DNA from: Bacteroidota bacterium
GTDB taxonomy: Bacteria; Bacteroidota; Ignavibacteria; Tepidaquicellales; Tepidaquicellaceae
Direction of reading: 5' to 3'
Length of the DNA stretch: 11,982 bases
Assembly: GCA_003519545.1 (NCBI GenBank)
Contig: DOWN01000071.1
Span: forward strand, 1 to 11,982
Of this stretch, positions 1 through 5,817 are shown piece after piece. The first letter of the stretch is position 1; each line of letters starts with the position of its first letter. A program made the translations under genes and the position numbers. Under the pieces are notes generated by a model. That model did no database searches, was not told the DNA's origin, and saw nothing but the letters and a program-made list of their open reading frames with translations.

Positions 1-33
1 CCATACTTAATTAATTCAATCACTGAAACTTGA
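1..33 (+). CDS. 3' end of an upstream phage gene (partial)
   Basis: Frame 1 is open from the window edge and reads PYLINSITET before a TGA at 31-33. The other two frames hit stops within the first 12 bases. The TGA overlaps the TTG start of the next gene as TTGA, the compact coupling also seen as ATGA further on. Only ten residues are visible, so the product cannot be named. In phages with a Mu-like head module the gene before the protease is commonly portal or a gpF-like head morphogenesis protein, but that is position-based inference. Confidence 0.5.
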   Translation, partial: PYLINSITET

Positions 34-1100
34 TAGTTAACAACGAAACATTCATTGAGATTTTCAAAGCTGGAACTTATCCGTCATGGAATCCGGAAAC
101 AAAAAAATTTGAAGAGATTGTCTTCTCAAATGATACTCTCATTGAAATTGCCAACTGTTATGATCCAAGCTTTCACAAAGCTCCCTGGTTCATTGGACAT
201 CCGAATAGTGATGCACCGGCTCTCGCATGGGTTGGAACATTAAAAGCACAAGGAGATACTCTGTATCAAAACTTCTCTTCAATGAGTGATGAATTCATTG
301 AGTTAATTAAAAATAAAAAATATGCAAATCGCTCAGTTGAATTATACAACTGGAAAGTGAACGGAAAAAACTGTTGGTATCTCGGTGCAATTGGTTTAAC
401 AAATATGCCAATGGTAAAAGGAATGAAACAGCTTGAAATTAGTGACTATCCTGTGCATAATAATTCAGAAGATTTAATGAAAGCATTTAGTTTGCAACCA
501 TTGAAATTTTCAGATGAACAAATACAATCTTTTTATTTACCAAATAACTTTAAACAAAAAAATATGAACGAACATCTTTTAAGACTTGCTGCTTCGCTTG
601 GAGTTTCAATCCCTGCCGGCACAAGTGAAGTAGATATTGTTAATATTCTCTCTTCAAAGTTCAGTCAGGTAGCAAATGAAAATACTGTTATCAAAACTGA
701 ACTTGAAAAAATCAAAGCTGAAAGAATTGAAACACTTCTTGCTTCAGCTGTTACTGAAGGCAAAATTATACCGGCACAAAAAGAAGAATATTTAAAACTT
801 GCTCAAGCAAATTTTGATTCTACAAAAAATATTCTTGCATCAATGGCTTCAGGTCAACACTTGGAGCAAAACAAAGTCGGTAACGTTGACCCTTCAAAAA
901 ATTTAAATGCCGGTTATACACCTCCGGAAGATCATTCAGGTTGGGATTTTTTTGAATGGACAAAAAATGATCCGGCAGGTTTACAAAAACTAAAAGCTTC
1001 TGATCCTGATGCTTACAAAAAATTAGAAGATGAATTCCTTTCTTCAGCGGCTTCTAATCCTGTTTTTAAAAATAACTTTAACAACGAAGGAGGTAAATAA
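30..1100 (+). CDS. Mu gpI-like prohead protease with C-terminal scaffold region
   Basis: This 356-aa protein resembles the phage Mu protein I family of capsid maturation proteases, which cleave the scaffold inside the prohead. Residues 1-135 carry the family's usual landmarks: KAPWFIGHP with H57, an APALAWVG stretch, a KKYANRSVEL segment with S102 where the family has its conserved Ser, and GAIGLTNMPMV. H57 and S102 are the likely catalytic pair; this is inferred from family pattern. Residues 180-290 are charged and helical, as expected for a scaffold. The C-terminus has a WDFFEWTKNDPAGLQKLK-type segment, seen in scaffold tails. The start is TTG: an in-frame TGA lies at 24-26, the next ATG is far inside the protease domain, and TTG overlaps the upstream stop. 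The neighbours (candidate decoration protein, capsid) fit. An internal start at 564 is listed separately. Confidence 0.82.
   Translation: MIVNNETFIEIFKAGTYPSWNPETKKFEEIVFSNDTLIEIANCYDPSFHKAPWFIGHPNSDAPALAWVGTLKAQGDTLYQNFSSMSDEFIELIKNKKYANRSVELYNWKVNGKNCWYLGAIGLTNMPMVKGMKQLEISDYPVHNNSEDLMKAFSLQPLKFSDEQIQSFYLPNNFKQKNMNEHLLRLAASLGVSIPAGTSEVDIVNILSSKFSQVANENTVIKTELEKIKAERIETLLASAVTEGKIIPAQKEEYLKLAQANFDSTKNILASMASGQHLEQNKVGNVDPSKNLNAGYTPPEDHSGWDFFEWTKNDPAGLQKLKASDPDAYKKLEDEFLSSAASNPVFKNNFNNEGGK
564..1100 (+). CDS. Probable separate scaffold protein from an internal in-frame start (Mu Z-like)
   Basis: An in-frame ATG at 564 (Met179 of the protease gene) would give a 178-aa protein beginning MNEHLLRLAASLG. 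It lies exactly at the junction between the protease domain and the helical scaffold region. The bases just before it (taaacaaaaaaat) are A-rich, like the leaders of the independent genes starting at 1538, 3762 and 6581, which is the usual initiation context in Bacteroidota. In phage Mu the scaffold Z is made from an internal start within gene I, and lambda C/Nu3 works alike, so precedent is strong. The product would keep the coiled-coil-like stretch and the acidic C-terminal tail that normally binds capsid subunits. Expression from this start is inferred, not shown. Confidence 0.6.
   Translation: MNEHLLRLAASLGVSIPAGTSEVDIVNILSSKFSQVANENTVIKTELEKIKAERIETLLASAVTEGKIIPAQKEEYLKLAQANFDSTKNILASMASGQHLEQNKVGNVDPSKNLNAGYTPPEDHSGWDFFEWTKNDPAGLQKLKASDPDAYKKLEDEFLSSAASNPVFKNNFNNEGGK
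1087..1094 (+). promoter_or_regulatory. Canonical Shine-Dalgarno for the gene at 1100
   Basis: AAGGAGGT lies six bases before the ATG at 1100, counted from the last G of GGAGG. It sits inside the last codons of the protease gene (Glu-Gly-Gly-Lys-stop). Other starts in this window are preceded by A/T-rich leaders without GGAGG, so this site is exceptional. It fixes the ATG at 1100 as the start. Confidence 0.75.
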
Positions 1101-1507
1101 TGTTTGTAAATGATAAAACCGGTCTTTCTTATAATTTCAAATCTCTTGATGATGATTCAAAAAATCTCATAGTATCAAGAGTTGTAAAATTTCCGGCAAT
1201 ACAAACAATTGTTTCTGCTTCAGCTGCTACAATTAATCTTGTAGCGTTACATGCAAGAACAATTGTAAAGCAAGCCGTCGGAGCTGCAATGACAATCAAC
1301 ATTGATGTAACTAAATGTGAGATTGGGGATGAATTAACGATTTATCTTGCAAACGACGGTACTCAAAGAGTTGTTACTTTCGGTACAGGTTTTAATGCTT
1401 CAGGAACTGTAACCGGTACTGTAGATAAAACAATCGTTGTTAGATTCCAATTCGACGGAACAAAATTTATTGAAGTGACAAGAAGTGCCGCAATTACAAT
1501 TGCATAA
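1100..1507 (+). CDS. Putative head decoration protein, beta-rich
   Basis: This 135-aa protein lies between protease/scaffold and major capsid, the usual slot for a head decoration (cement) protein in Mu-like and lambda-like head modules. After an N-terminal arm of about 30 residues the sequence is almost wholly beta-prone and low in charge. Residues 45-130 follow a pattern common in phage surface proteins and fibre domains: short Thr/Val-rich strands, a GDELTIYL strand, then RFQFDGTKFIEVTRS near the end. That last motif (DGT-aromatic-x-E-V-x-R-S) recurs in phage structural beta-sandwich domains. The ATG overlaps the protease stop by one base (TAATG) and has a clear Shine-Dalgarno, which suggests strong coupled translation, as fits a protein needed at near-capsid stoichiometry. 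Role is inferred from position and fold pattern; a head fibre is the main alternative. Confidence 0.6.
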   Translation: MFVNDKTGLSYNFKSLDDDSKNLIVSRVVKFPAIQTIVSASAATINLVALHARTIVKQAVGAAMTINIDVTKCEIGDELTIYLANDGTQRVVTFGTGFNASGTVTGTVDKTIVVRFQFDGTKFIEVTRSAAITIA

Positions 1508-1537
1508 AAAATTTTTATAAAAACATTTTAAAACAAA

Positions 1538-2455
1538 ATGAATCCAACACTTTTAAAAATACTTTTCGCAAGAGACGTCTTTGACAATATGTTTCCGAAT
1601 GATTCGTTTCTTGTGAACTCTGTTGATAGAACCGAATATGTCGATGGAGACTTTATGAACGAAGCTACTGCCGGAGACATACCGGGATTAATTATTAATC
1701 CAACATCATTTCCTCTTACACCTAAAAAAAGAGAAGATGTATCTGTCGGTTATAAACTTGATCTTTATGCAACCGAACCAACTCATTTTAGATTTGATGA
1801 AAACTTAATCGTAAATTACGATAAAAGAATGTCTATTCTTAGTGACCATATGAATGTTATTCATTCAGGTGTTGCAACTAATATAGCATACAAATGGGCA
1901 CCTGCCGGAGCATCAAATATTATCAGAACTACAGGTGATGCTACTGCCGTCTCTTTAGCTCCCGGAGCAACCGGTACTCGTAAAAAATTAACTTATGCAG
2001 ACTTCCTTGCTGCAAGAACTTATTTTGATAAACTTGATGTCCCATTGGAAAAACGTCATTGTTTAATAAATGCAGTTCAAGCTTGGGAATTACTTTCTAT
2101 TCCTGAATTTGCAGGTTACGATAAAACAGGTATTGTCGGAATTACAGCAACAGGTAAAATGGAAGATAGATTAGGTTTTAAAATACATGTAAGATCCACA
2201 ACTCCTGTTTACAACAATGGAACACCTCCGGTTAAAAAATCTCCATCTGATGCAACTGCTACTTCAGATAACCTTGCAGTTCTTTTCTGGTATGCAGAAT
2301 CTGTTTCAAGAGCAAAAGGTAGAGTTGAAACTTTTATGAACATAGGTCTTGCAGGTTACCTCGGTGATATCTTCAATTGTGCTGCAAGAGCCGGTGGTGG
2401 TATCAGACATGCTTCTCAAAAAGGAGTATTGGCTTTAGTTCAAGCACACGGATAA
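1538..2455 (+). CDS. Major capsid protein (HK97-fold type, probable)
   Basis: This 305-aa protein follows the protease, scaffold and candidate decoration genes, which is where the major capsid subunit is expected. The length suits a compact HK97-fold shell protein. Features consistent with this include an early segment rich in Asp/Asn with a long beta-like arm (residues 25-70), a central helical part, and a Gly/Ala-rich C-terminus (GLAGYLGDIFNCAARAGGG, followed by an ASQKG turn) typical of the P-domain end. I recognise no residue-level signature that assigns a named family, so the call rests on order, size and composition. The leader is A-rich (cattttaaaacaaa) with no Shine-Dalgarno. A hairpin follows 20 bases after the stop, as expected for an abundant transcript. 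Confidence 0.75.
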   Translation: MNPTLLKILFARDVFDNMFPNDSFLVNSVDRTEYVDGDFMNEATAGDIPGLIINPTSFPLTPKKREDVSVGYKLDLYATEPTHFRFDENLIVNYDKRMSILSDHMNVIHSGVATNIAYKWAPAGASNIIRTTGDATAVSLAPGATGTRKKLTYADFLAARTYFDKLDVPLEKRHCLINAVQAWELLSIPEFAGYDKTGIVGITATGKMEDRLGFKIHVRSTTPVYNNGTPPVKKSPSDATATSDNLAVLFWYAESVSRAKGRVETFMNIGLAGYLGDIFNCAARAGGGIRHASQKGVLALVQAHG

Positions 2456-2475
2456 AAAAACTTTTTCATAAACTG

Positions 2476-2505
2476 AAAGCCGGTTGTATATTATCAACCG
2501 GCTTT
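2476..2505 (+). terminator. Strong hairpin after the capsid gene; partial terminator or mRNA stabiliser
   Basis: AAAGCCGGTTG (2476-2486) pairs perfectly with CAACCGGCTTT (2495-2505) around an 8-base AT loop, giving an 11-bp stem. It lies 20 bases past the capsid stop. The bases after it are AAATAAAAA with no extended T-run, so full intrinsic termination is doubtful. The hairpin may lower read-through into the lysis block or protect the 3' end of capsid mRNA. Confidence 0.6.
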
Positions 2506-2522
2506 AAATAAAAAACTAACTA

Positions 2523-2801
2523 ATGTTCGCTTTCATCTTATATGATTTACTAAACGAATTATGGGGATTTGTAAACAATCCGGCTGTCAATAAATTATTA
2601 ATGCTTGGAGTTATATTTCTATTAATGAAAATGAATAAAAAACTCAAATATGTTGGAATTTATTTGATGGCATCCGACTACGCAACCGAGAAAGTCACCA
2701 TGAACGGAAAAGGAGATCAATACAAAAAATTTCAAAAAGAAAAAATCCACGATTTACTTATGAAAGATGATTTTGAAAACGAGTTTAAACCCTTTAAATA
2801 A
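2523..2801 (+). CDS. Small membrane protein of unknown function
   Basis: This 92-aa protein is not recognised. It has a hydrophobic N-terminus (residues 1-16, with FAFILYDLL), a second hydrophobic stretch near residues 23-37 (NKLLMLGVIFLLM), and a charged, Lys-rich C-terminal half ending in NEFKPFK, which should be cytoplasmic by the positive-inside rule. It opens the membrane/lysis block, five bases upstream of the two-segment holin-like gene and after the capsid hairpin. It could be a holin partner or antiholin, or an accessory membrane protein; the sequence does not decide. The spacing suggests co-expression with the next two genes. Confidence 0.6.
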   Translation: MFAFILYDLLNELWGFVNNPAVNKLLMLGVIFLLMKMNKKLKYVGIYLMASDYATEKVTMNGKGDQYKKFQKEKIHDLLMKDDFENEFKPFK

Positions 2802-2806
2802 TTCAA

Positions 2807-3046
2807 ATGAATATTCACACATTTAATAATCCTAAATTTGTTTCAACTGTAATTGCTTTTATTGTAGGTATAATTGCAAATTTCATTTTCACTAAAACAG
2901 GTATAGAAATTCCTGAAGAGGTGAAGTATGCTTTTGTAGCAATAATACTTACACTAATCGGCAGATACACTCGCATTTGGAATACTGATGAAAAAAGTTA
3001 TAAGATTTCACCTTATTCTAAAACTTTAAATAATAATCAGCCATGA
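2807..3046 (+). CDS. Holin-like protein with two membrane segments
   Basis: This 79-aa protein has two clear hydrophobic segments, residues 11-29 (FVSTVIAFIVGIIANFIF) and 41-53 (YAFVAIILTLIG), joined by a short loop with GIEIPEEVK. A charged, Lys/Arg-containing tail follows. Size, topology and position directly before an endolysin fit a class II-type holin, which lets the endolysin cross the inner membrane at lysis. The stop TGA overlaps the endolysin start as ATGA, so the two are probably translationally coupled. Holins are too diverse for a family name here. A general small membrane protein remains possible. Confidence 0.6.
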   Translation: MNIHTFNNPKFVSTVIAFIVGIIANFIFTKTGIEIPEEVKYAFVAIILTLIGRYTRIWNTDEKSYKISPYSKTLNNNQP

Positions 3047-3744
3047 CAGGAAATGATTTATTAAATATCTGTAAAACTAAAGAAGGTCAAAAATATATTC
3101 TTGGTGCATTTGCTCCTAAAGATGATCCAAAATATAACGGTCCCTGGGATTGTGCCGAACTTCCTGCATGGGGTATTTATCAAGTCGGTAAATTCCTGTT
3201 TGGTTGCACTAATAATAAGGTTGCTCCCAATAAAGCAGATGCATATTCTCAAAGCTTCAAAGGTGATGCTGAAAAACACAAAACTATTATTCCATTATCT
3301 GAAGCATTAAAAATGCCGGGTGCAATTATCGGTAGAGCTGCTTCCACCGGAAGAATAGGTCATGTTGCAATCGTAGCCGGTAACGGAAAAACTTTTGAAG
3401 CTCACAGTAAAAATAAAGGTGTAATATTTTCAACATCTTCAGGAAGAACTTGGGATTTTGCTCTTACTGTTCCCGGATTCAAGTATGAAAAATTACCGAG
3501 TGGAAAATATGAACAACCTAAAATTGTTTATCGACACAAAAAACCGATGATGGTTTCAAAATGCATTGGTGATATTCAATCATCACTAAATTCATTTCTT
3601 AATTCTAATCTTGTTGAAGTTGATAACAGATTCGGAATTAAAACCGAATTAGCAGTCTTTGAATTCCAAAAATTGAAAGGGTTGGTCGTTGATGGGATGG
3701 TCGGTCCCGAAACTGCAAATGCTTTAAACATAAAACTTTATTAA
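3043..3744 (+). CDS. Endolysin: CHAP/NlpC-P60-like peptidase plus peptidoglycan-binding domain
   Basis: This 233-aa protein has two domains. The N-terminal part (about residues 1-160) has the pattern of a cysteine peptidase of the CHAP/NlpC-P60 group: PWDCAELPAWG with nucleophile candidate C37 at the start of a helix, then GRIGHVAIVAGNGKTFEAHS, where H107 in the GHVAIV strand is the likely catalytic His and H121 follows one strand later. The middle strand motif KMPGAIIGRA matches the usual 'pGdii' strand before the GHV strand. The C-terminal part (about 172-233) looks like a PG_binding_1 repeat: IQSSLNSFL, then FGIKTELAVFEFQKLKGL and VDGMVGPETANAL. Such enzymes cut peptide bonds in the cell wall stem or cross-bridge at the end of infection. 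There is no signal peptide, consistent with export through the holin. The start ATG overlaps the holin stop. Confidence 0.85.
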   Translation: MTGNDLLNICKTKEGQKYILGAFAPKDDPKYNGPWDCAELPAWGIYQVGKFLFGCTNNKVAPNKADAYSQSFKGDAEKHKTIIPLSEALKMPGAIIGRAASTGRIGHVAIVAGNGKTFEAHSKNKGVIFSTSSGRTWDFALTVPGFKYEKLPSGKYEQPKIVYRHKKPMMVSKCIGDIQSSLNSFLNSNLVEVDNRFGIKTELAVFEFQKLKGLVVDGMVGPETANALNIKLY

Positions 3745-3761
3745 CCTTTTAAAAAATAAAA

Positions 3762-4265
3762 ATGAAAAACATAATTTTTCTCTTATTCACATTCTTGGTT
3801 CATCCGTTTTTACATTTAATAAAACGATTGAAAAAAACAATGCTCGACTGGTTCAGCATGTTCAAGAATAAAGTTAAAACAATTATTCCTGTCATTGGCT
3901 TTGTAAGAACAAAATCCTTTAACCTAATTGCACTCAGATTAATTCTAATCACCATTGTCTGCAGTTCTTTCCTTACAACATCTTCCGGATGCTCTACAAT
4001 TCCTACATGGAAAGGATGTGTGAATGTTAACGATAATGAAATAACAAAACACATCGGAACTGTTATAAGAGTTTTAACCGGCATCGACATTAATGACTTC
4101 AAGCCGGGTGACATCTTTGAAATTACGCTCGTAGAAGGTGATGGAAAACTCGGTGAACCGGATGATAATTCAATTTATAAAATTACAAAAGTTTCTTCAG
4201 GTAATTCTGATAAATCATCTGATCCGGTACTTATTCTTCCCGGATCTGATATTCAAATCAGATAA
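3762..4265 (+). CDS. Membrane-anchored or lipoprotein-like protein; possible spanin component
   Basis: This 167-aa protein is not recognised. It has a hydrophobic N-terminus (residues 3-20), a basic, amphipathic stretch (21-51), then a second hydrophobic segment (53-73) ending in TTSSGCSTIP. C77 within SSGC resembles a weak lipobox, and the SGCSTIP tail is reminiscent of Rz1-type outer-membrane lipoproteins. The rest (80-167) is soluble, acidic and beta-prone, ending in LILPGSDIQIR. Following the endolysin, a spanin role (disrupting the outer membrane) is conceivable, but the region after the Cys is not Pro-rich and two hydrophobic segments before it are odd. A start further in (Met27 or Met33) would leave a single signal-like segment and make a lipoprotein more likely. 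The A-rich leader before 3762 favours the long form. Confidence 0.5.
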   Translation: MKNIIFLLFTFLVHPFLHLIKRLKKTMLDWFSMFKNKVKTIIPVIGFVRTKSFNLIALRLILITIVCSSFLTTSSGCSTIPTWKGCVNVNDNEITKHIGTVIRVLTGIDINDFKPGDIFEITLVEGDGKLGEPDDNSIYKITKVSSGNSDKSSDPVLILPGSDIQIR

Positions 4266-4310
4266 TTTTTAATTCACAATATTTGCACAAATAAAATAAA
4301 AAAATAATTT

Positions 4311-4868
4311 ATGGGTAACAATAATGCATTATCAAATTCAGGTGGTAATTTAAGTTTTGTAGGTCACTCTTCATTCCCGGGCTTCTGGCTTGATGTCGGT
4401 AATCTGATTTCTTACAAGCCACCAATTGATGAAACAGGTGAAACCGAAGTTACATTCCCGGACTTAACAAGTTTTTCTCTTGACGGTGTAAGAAAAGTTA
4501 AAATGGAATTAGTACTTGCTGAAGTTGATAAGACTAAAAGAGACTTGATTGACACTCTAAGAAAAAAAGATTTACAAATCTGGGTTAATCATGGGACCAA
4601 AAATAATAAATATGAATATATATTTGCCCGATCAGGTTTATTAATTCCCAATCAGTCAATGCAAGTTTCAGCAGGTGAGTTGCAGACTTTAGTATTAACA
4701 TTTTCATTACGCCCTACTCCAACTAATCAGACTTGTCAGGCACGTGTTAATGGAAGTCTTGTCACATTTACAGGACTAAATAGATTTTACATTAACATTG
4801 CATCTACAGATCCTGTTGGGCTAACTGATTCCGGAAACATTCCTGATAGTGCAGGATTACTTGCTTAA
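4311..4868 (+). CDS. Probable major tail tube protein
   Basis: This 185-aa protein is small, mostly beta and of even composition. It lies at the start of the tail module, upstream of the assembly chaperone and tape measure genes, where the tail tube gene is normally found. Residues 60-135 alternate strands and one charged helix (DKTKRDLIDTLRKKD), a strand-helix-strand layout consistent with the tube fold. The segment 100-135 ends with an ELQTLVLTFSLRP strand. The N-terminal 30 residues are Gly/Asn/Ser-rich, like a flexible arm. A strong intrinsic terminator follows directly, as expected for a product needed in very many copies. No sequence-level family signature was recognised, so a neck or minor tail protein is the alternative. 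Confidence 0.6.
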   Translation: MGNNNALSNSGGNLSFVGHSSFPGFWLDVGNLISYKPPIDETGETEVTFPDLTSFSLDGVRKVKMELVLAEVDKTKRDLIDTLRKKDLQIWVNHGTKNNKYEYIFARSGLLIPNQSMQVSAGELQTLVLTFSLRPTPTNQTCQARVNGSLVTFTGLNRFYINIASTDPVGLTDSGNIPDSAGLLA

Positions 4869-4875
4869 TGTTTTA

Positions 4876-4908
4876 ACTGCAGATATTAATTATCTGCAGT
4901 ATTTTTTT
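4876..4908 (+). terminator. Intrinsic terminator after the tail tube gene
   Basis: ACTGCAGATA (4876-4885) pairs perfectly with TATCTGCAGT (4891-4900) around the loop TTAAT, and the stem is followed by an A and seven T residues (4902-4908). This is a textbook rho-independent terminator shape, seven bases after the stop at 4868. It probably lowers transcription into the downstream tail genes relative to the tube gene. Confidence 0.8.
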
Positions 4909-4927
4909 AACTTAAAATTTTTCCAAA

Positions 4928-5425
4928 ATGCCTTTAACAAATAAACCGGCAGTTACAAAATTTCAAGTAGGTCAAACTCGTACTTACATTAAAGAAAGAA
5001 GAGCTATCACTGCTGTAATTACTAAAATTGAATCACAGGTTAATAATCCATTAAATGATTCAACTGGTAAACAAAATAATACTTATTATTTTGCAAACGA
5101 GCCAAGTTCTATTCCTGAAGTAGATGTTTTTGCAACTTCAAACTTAGCACTGAAAAAATTAAAAGGTGGATATATACTTGACCTTTCAGGTACTGACTTC
5201 GGAGCAAACGATATGTCAAATAAGGATTTATCCGGATGTAATTTAAGTAACTGTGATTTTTCAGCTGTAACAGGTCTCGCTTTTATGAATGTATCCGGAT
5301 CAAATTTAACAGACGCAACTATGCATGATGACTACGACACAAAAGCAGAATTTATGAACGAAGTCGGTTCAGGTGCATTTGATGACGACACAATTTGGAT
5401 AGACGGAACAAAAATAACATTATAA
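4928..5425 (+). CDS. Tail-region protein with pentapeptide repeats
   Basis: This 165-aa protein has two parts. Residues 1-78 match the next gene product (shared MP-x-TNKP-x-VT start, QVG near 13-15, N-x-ND-x-TG-x-Q near 40-49, TYY near 52-54, and an ATS-containing segment before KKL/KTL). Residues 84-132 are pentapeptide repeats of the A(D/N)LxX kind: central residues L86, F91, M96, L101, L106 and F111 are spaced exactly five apart (TDFGA NDMSN KDLSG CNLSN CDFSA), then after a one-residue register shift V122, L127 and M132 continue. Such repeats form a right-handed square beta-helix. The C-terminal 33 residues are acidic. Lying between tail tube and chaperone genes, it may be a tail surface or tail-end structural protein. 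Function is not known; pentapeptide proteins can also mimic DNA, but context favours a structural role. Confidence 0.65.
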   Translation: MPLTNKPAVTKFQVGQTRTYIKERRAITAVITKIESQVNNPLNDSTGKQNNTYYFANEPSSIPEVDVFATSNLALKKLKGGYILDLSGTDFGANDMSNKDLSGCNLSNCDFSAVTGLAFMNVSGSNLTDATMHDDYDTKAEFMNEVGSGAFDDDTIWIDGTKITL

Positions 5426-5445
5426 ATTAATTTTAATTAATAATT

Positions 5446-5706
5446 ATGCCAGTAACAAACAAACCCTCAGTCACTACGCATCAAGTCGGAGCAACTGTGT
5501 TTTTCATTTATAATAATTCTCCAAAACAAGCAGTGGTTGAGCAAACTTTTTCGGAAGTTCAAGATGTGAATAACGATAATACAGGCGAACAGGTTGATAC
5601 TTACTACTTGAAAGGTTACAGCGAAAAGTTTTATAATTCACAGCTTGCAACTTCAAAAGCTAATTTGAAAACACTGTTCAACAATCTTGTTGATGCAATG
5701 CCGTAA
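5446..5706 (+). CDS. Small tail-region protein, paralogue of the gene before it
   Basis: This 86-aa protein corresponds to the N-terminal domain of the preceding gene product without the pentapeptide part. The shared positions include the MP-x-TNKP-x-VT start, QVG, a Tyr near residue 20, a V-x-N-x-ND-N-TG-x-Q-x-x-TYY block and a final ATS-x-x-x-LK-x-L helix. It ends soon after, with LFNNLVDAMP. The pair is therefore a tandem duplication that diverged in length. The gene starts 20 AT-rich bases after its paralogue. I do not recognise the domain; its repeated use in a tail module suggests a tail-binding or virion role, which is inference. Confidence 0.6.
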   Translation: MPVTNKPSVTTHQVGATVFFIYNNSPKQAVVEQTFSEVQDVNNDNTGEQVDTYYLKGYSEKFYNSQLATSKANLKTLFNNLVDAMP

Positions 5707-5717
5707 TTTTTGATATT

Positions 5718-5792
5718 AATATGTTCCGGTGTATTTTTGCTCTCATTCTAACATAAAAACATCCTCCTTTGTTTTTTTACCCGGAACATATT
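5718..5792. repeat. 12-bp perfect inverted repeat with 51-base spacer, intergenic
   Basis: AATATGTTCCGG (5718-5729) is the exact reverse complement of CCGGAACATATT (5781-5792). The 51-base spacer is rich in T and C and contains ATCCTCCTTTG (5761-5771) and a T7 run (5772-5778). It fills most of the 111-base gap before the tail chaperone gene. It could form a large-loop stem in mRNA or be a paired protein-binding site. No T-run follows the right arm, so it is not an ordinary terminator. Confidence 0.7.
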
Positions 5793-5817
5793 TATAAACT
5801 TATAAAAATCTATAATC

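Noticed and set aside
4266..4310. Possible promoter before the tail tube gene
   Set aside because: An ATATTTG word recalls the Bacteroidota -7 element (TAnnTTTG) but does not match it, and no -33 TTTG is at the right distance.
5718..5780. Minus-strand AAAGGAGG followed by ATG in the intergenic gap
   Set aside because: It looks like a ribosome binding site on the minus strand, but the possible ORFs end after three or four codons.
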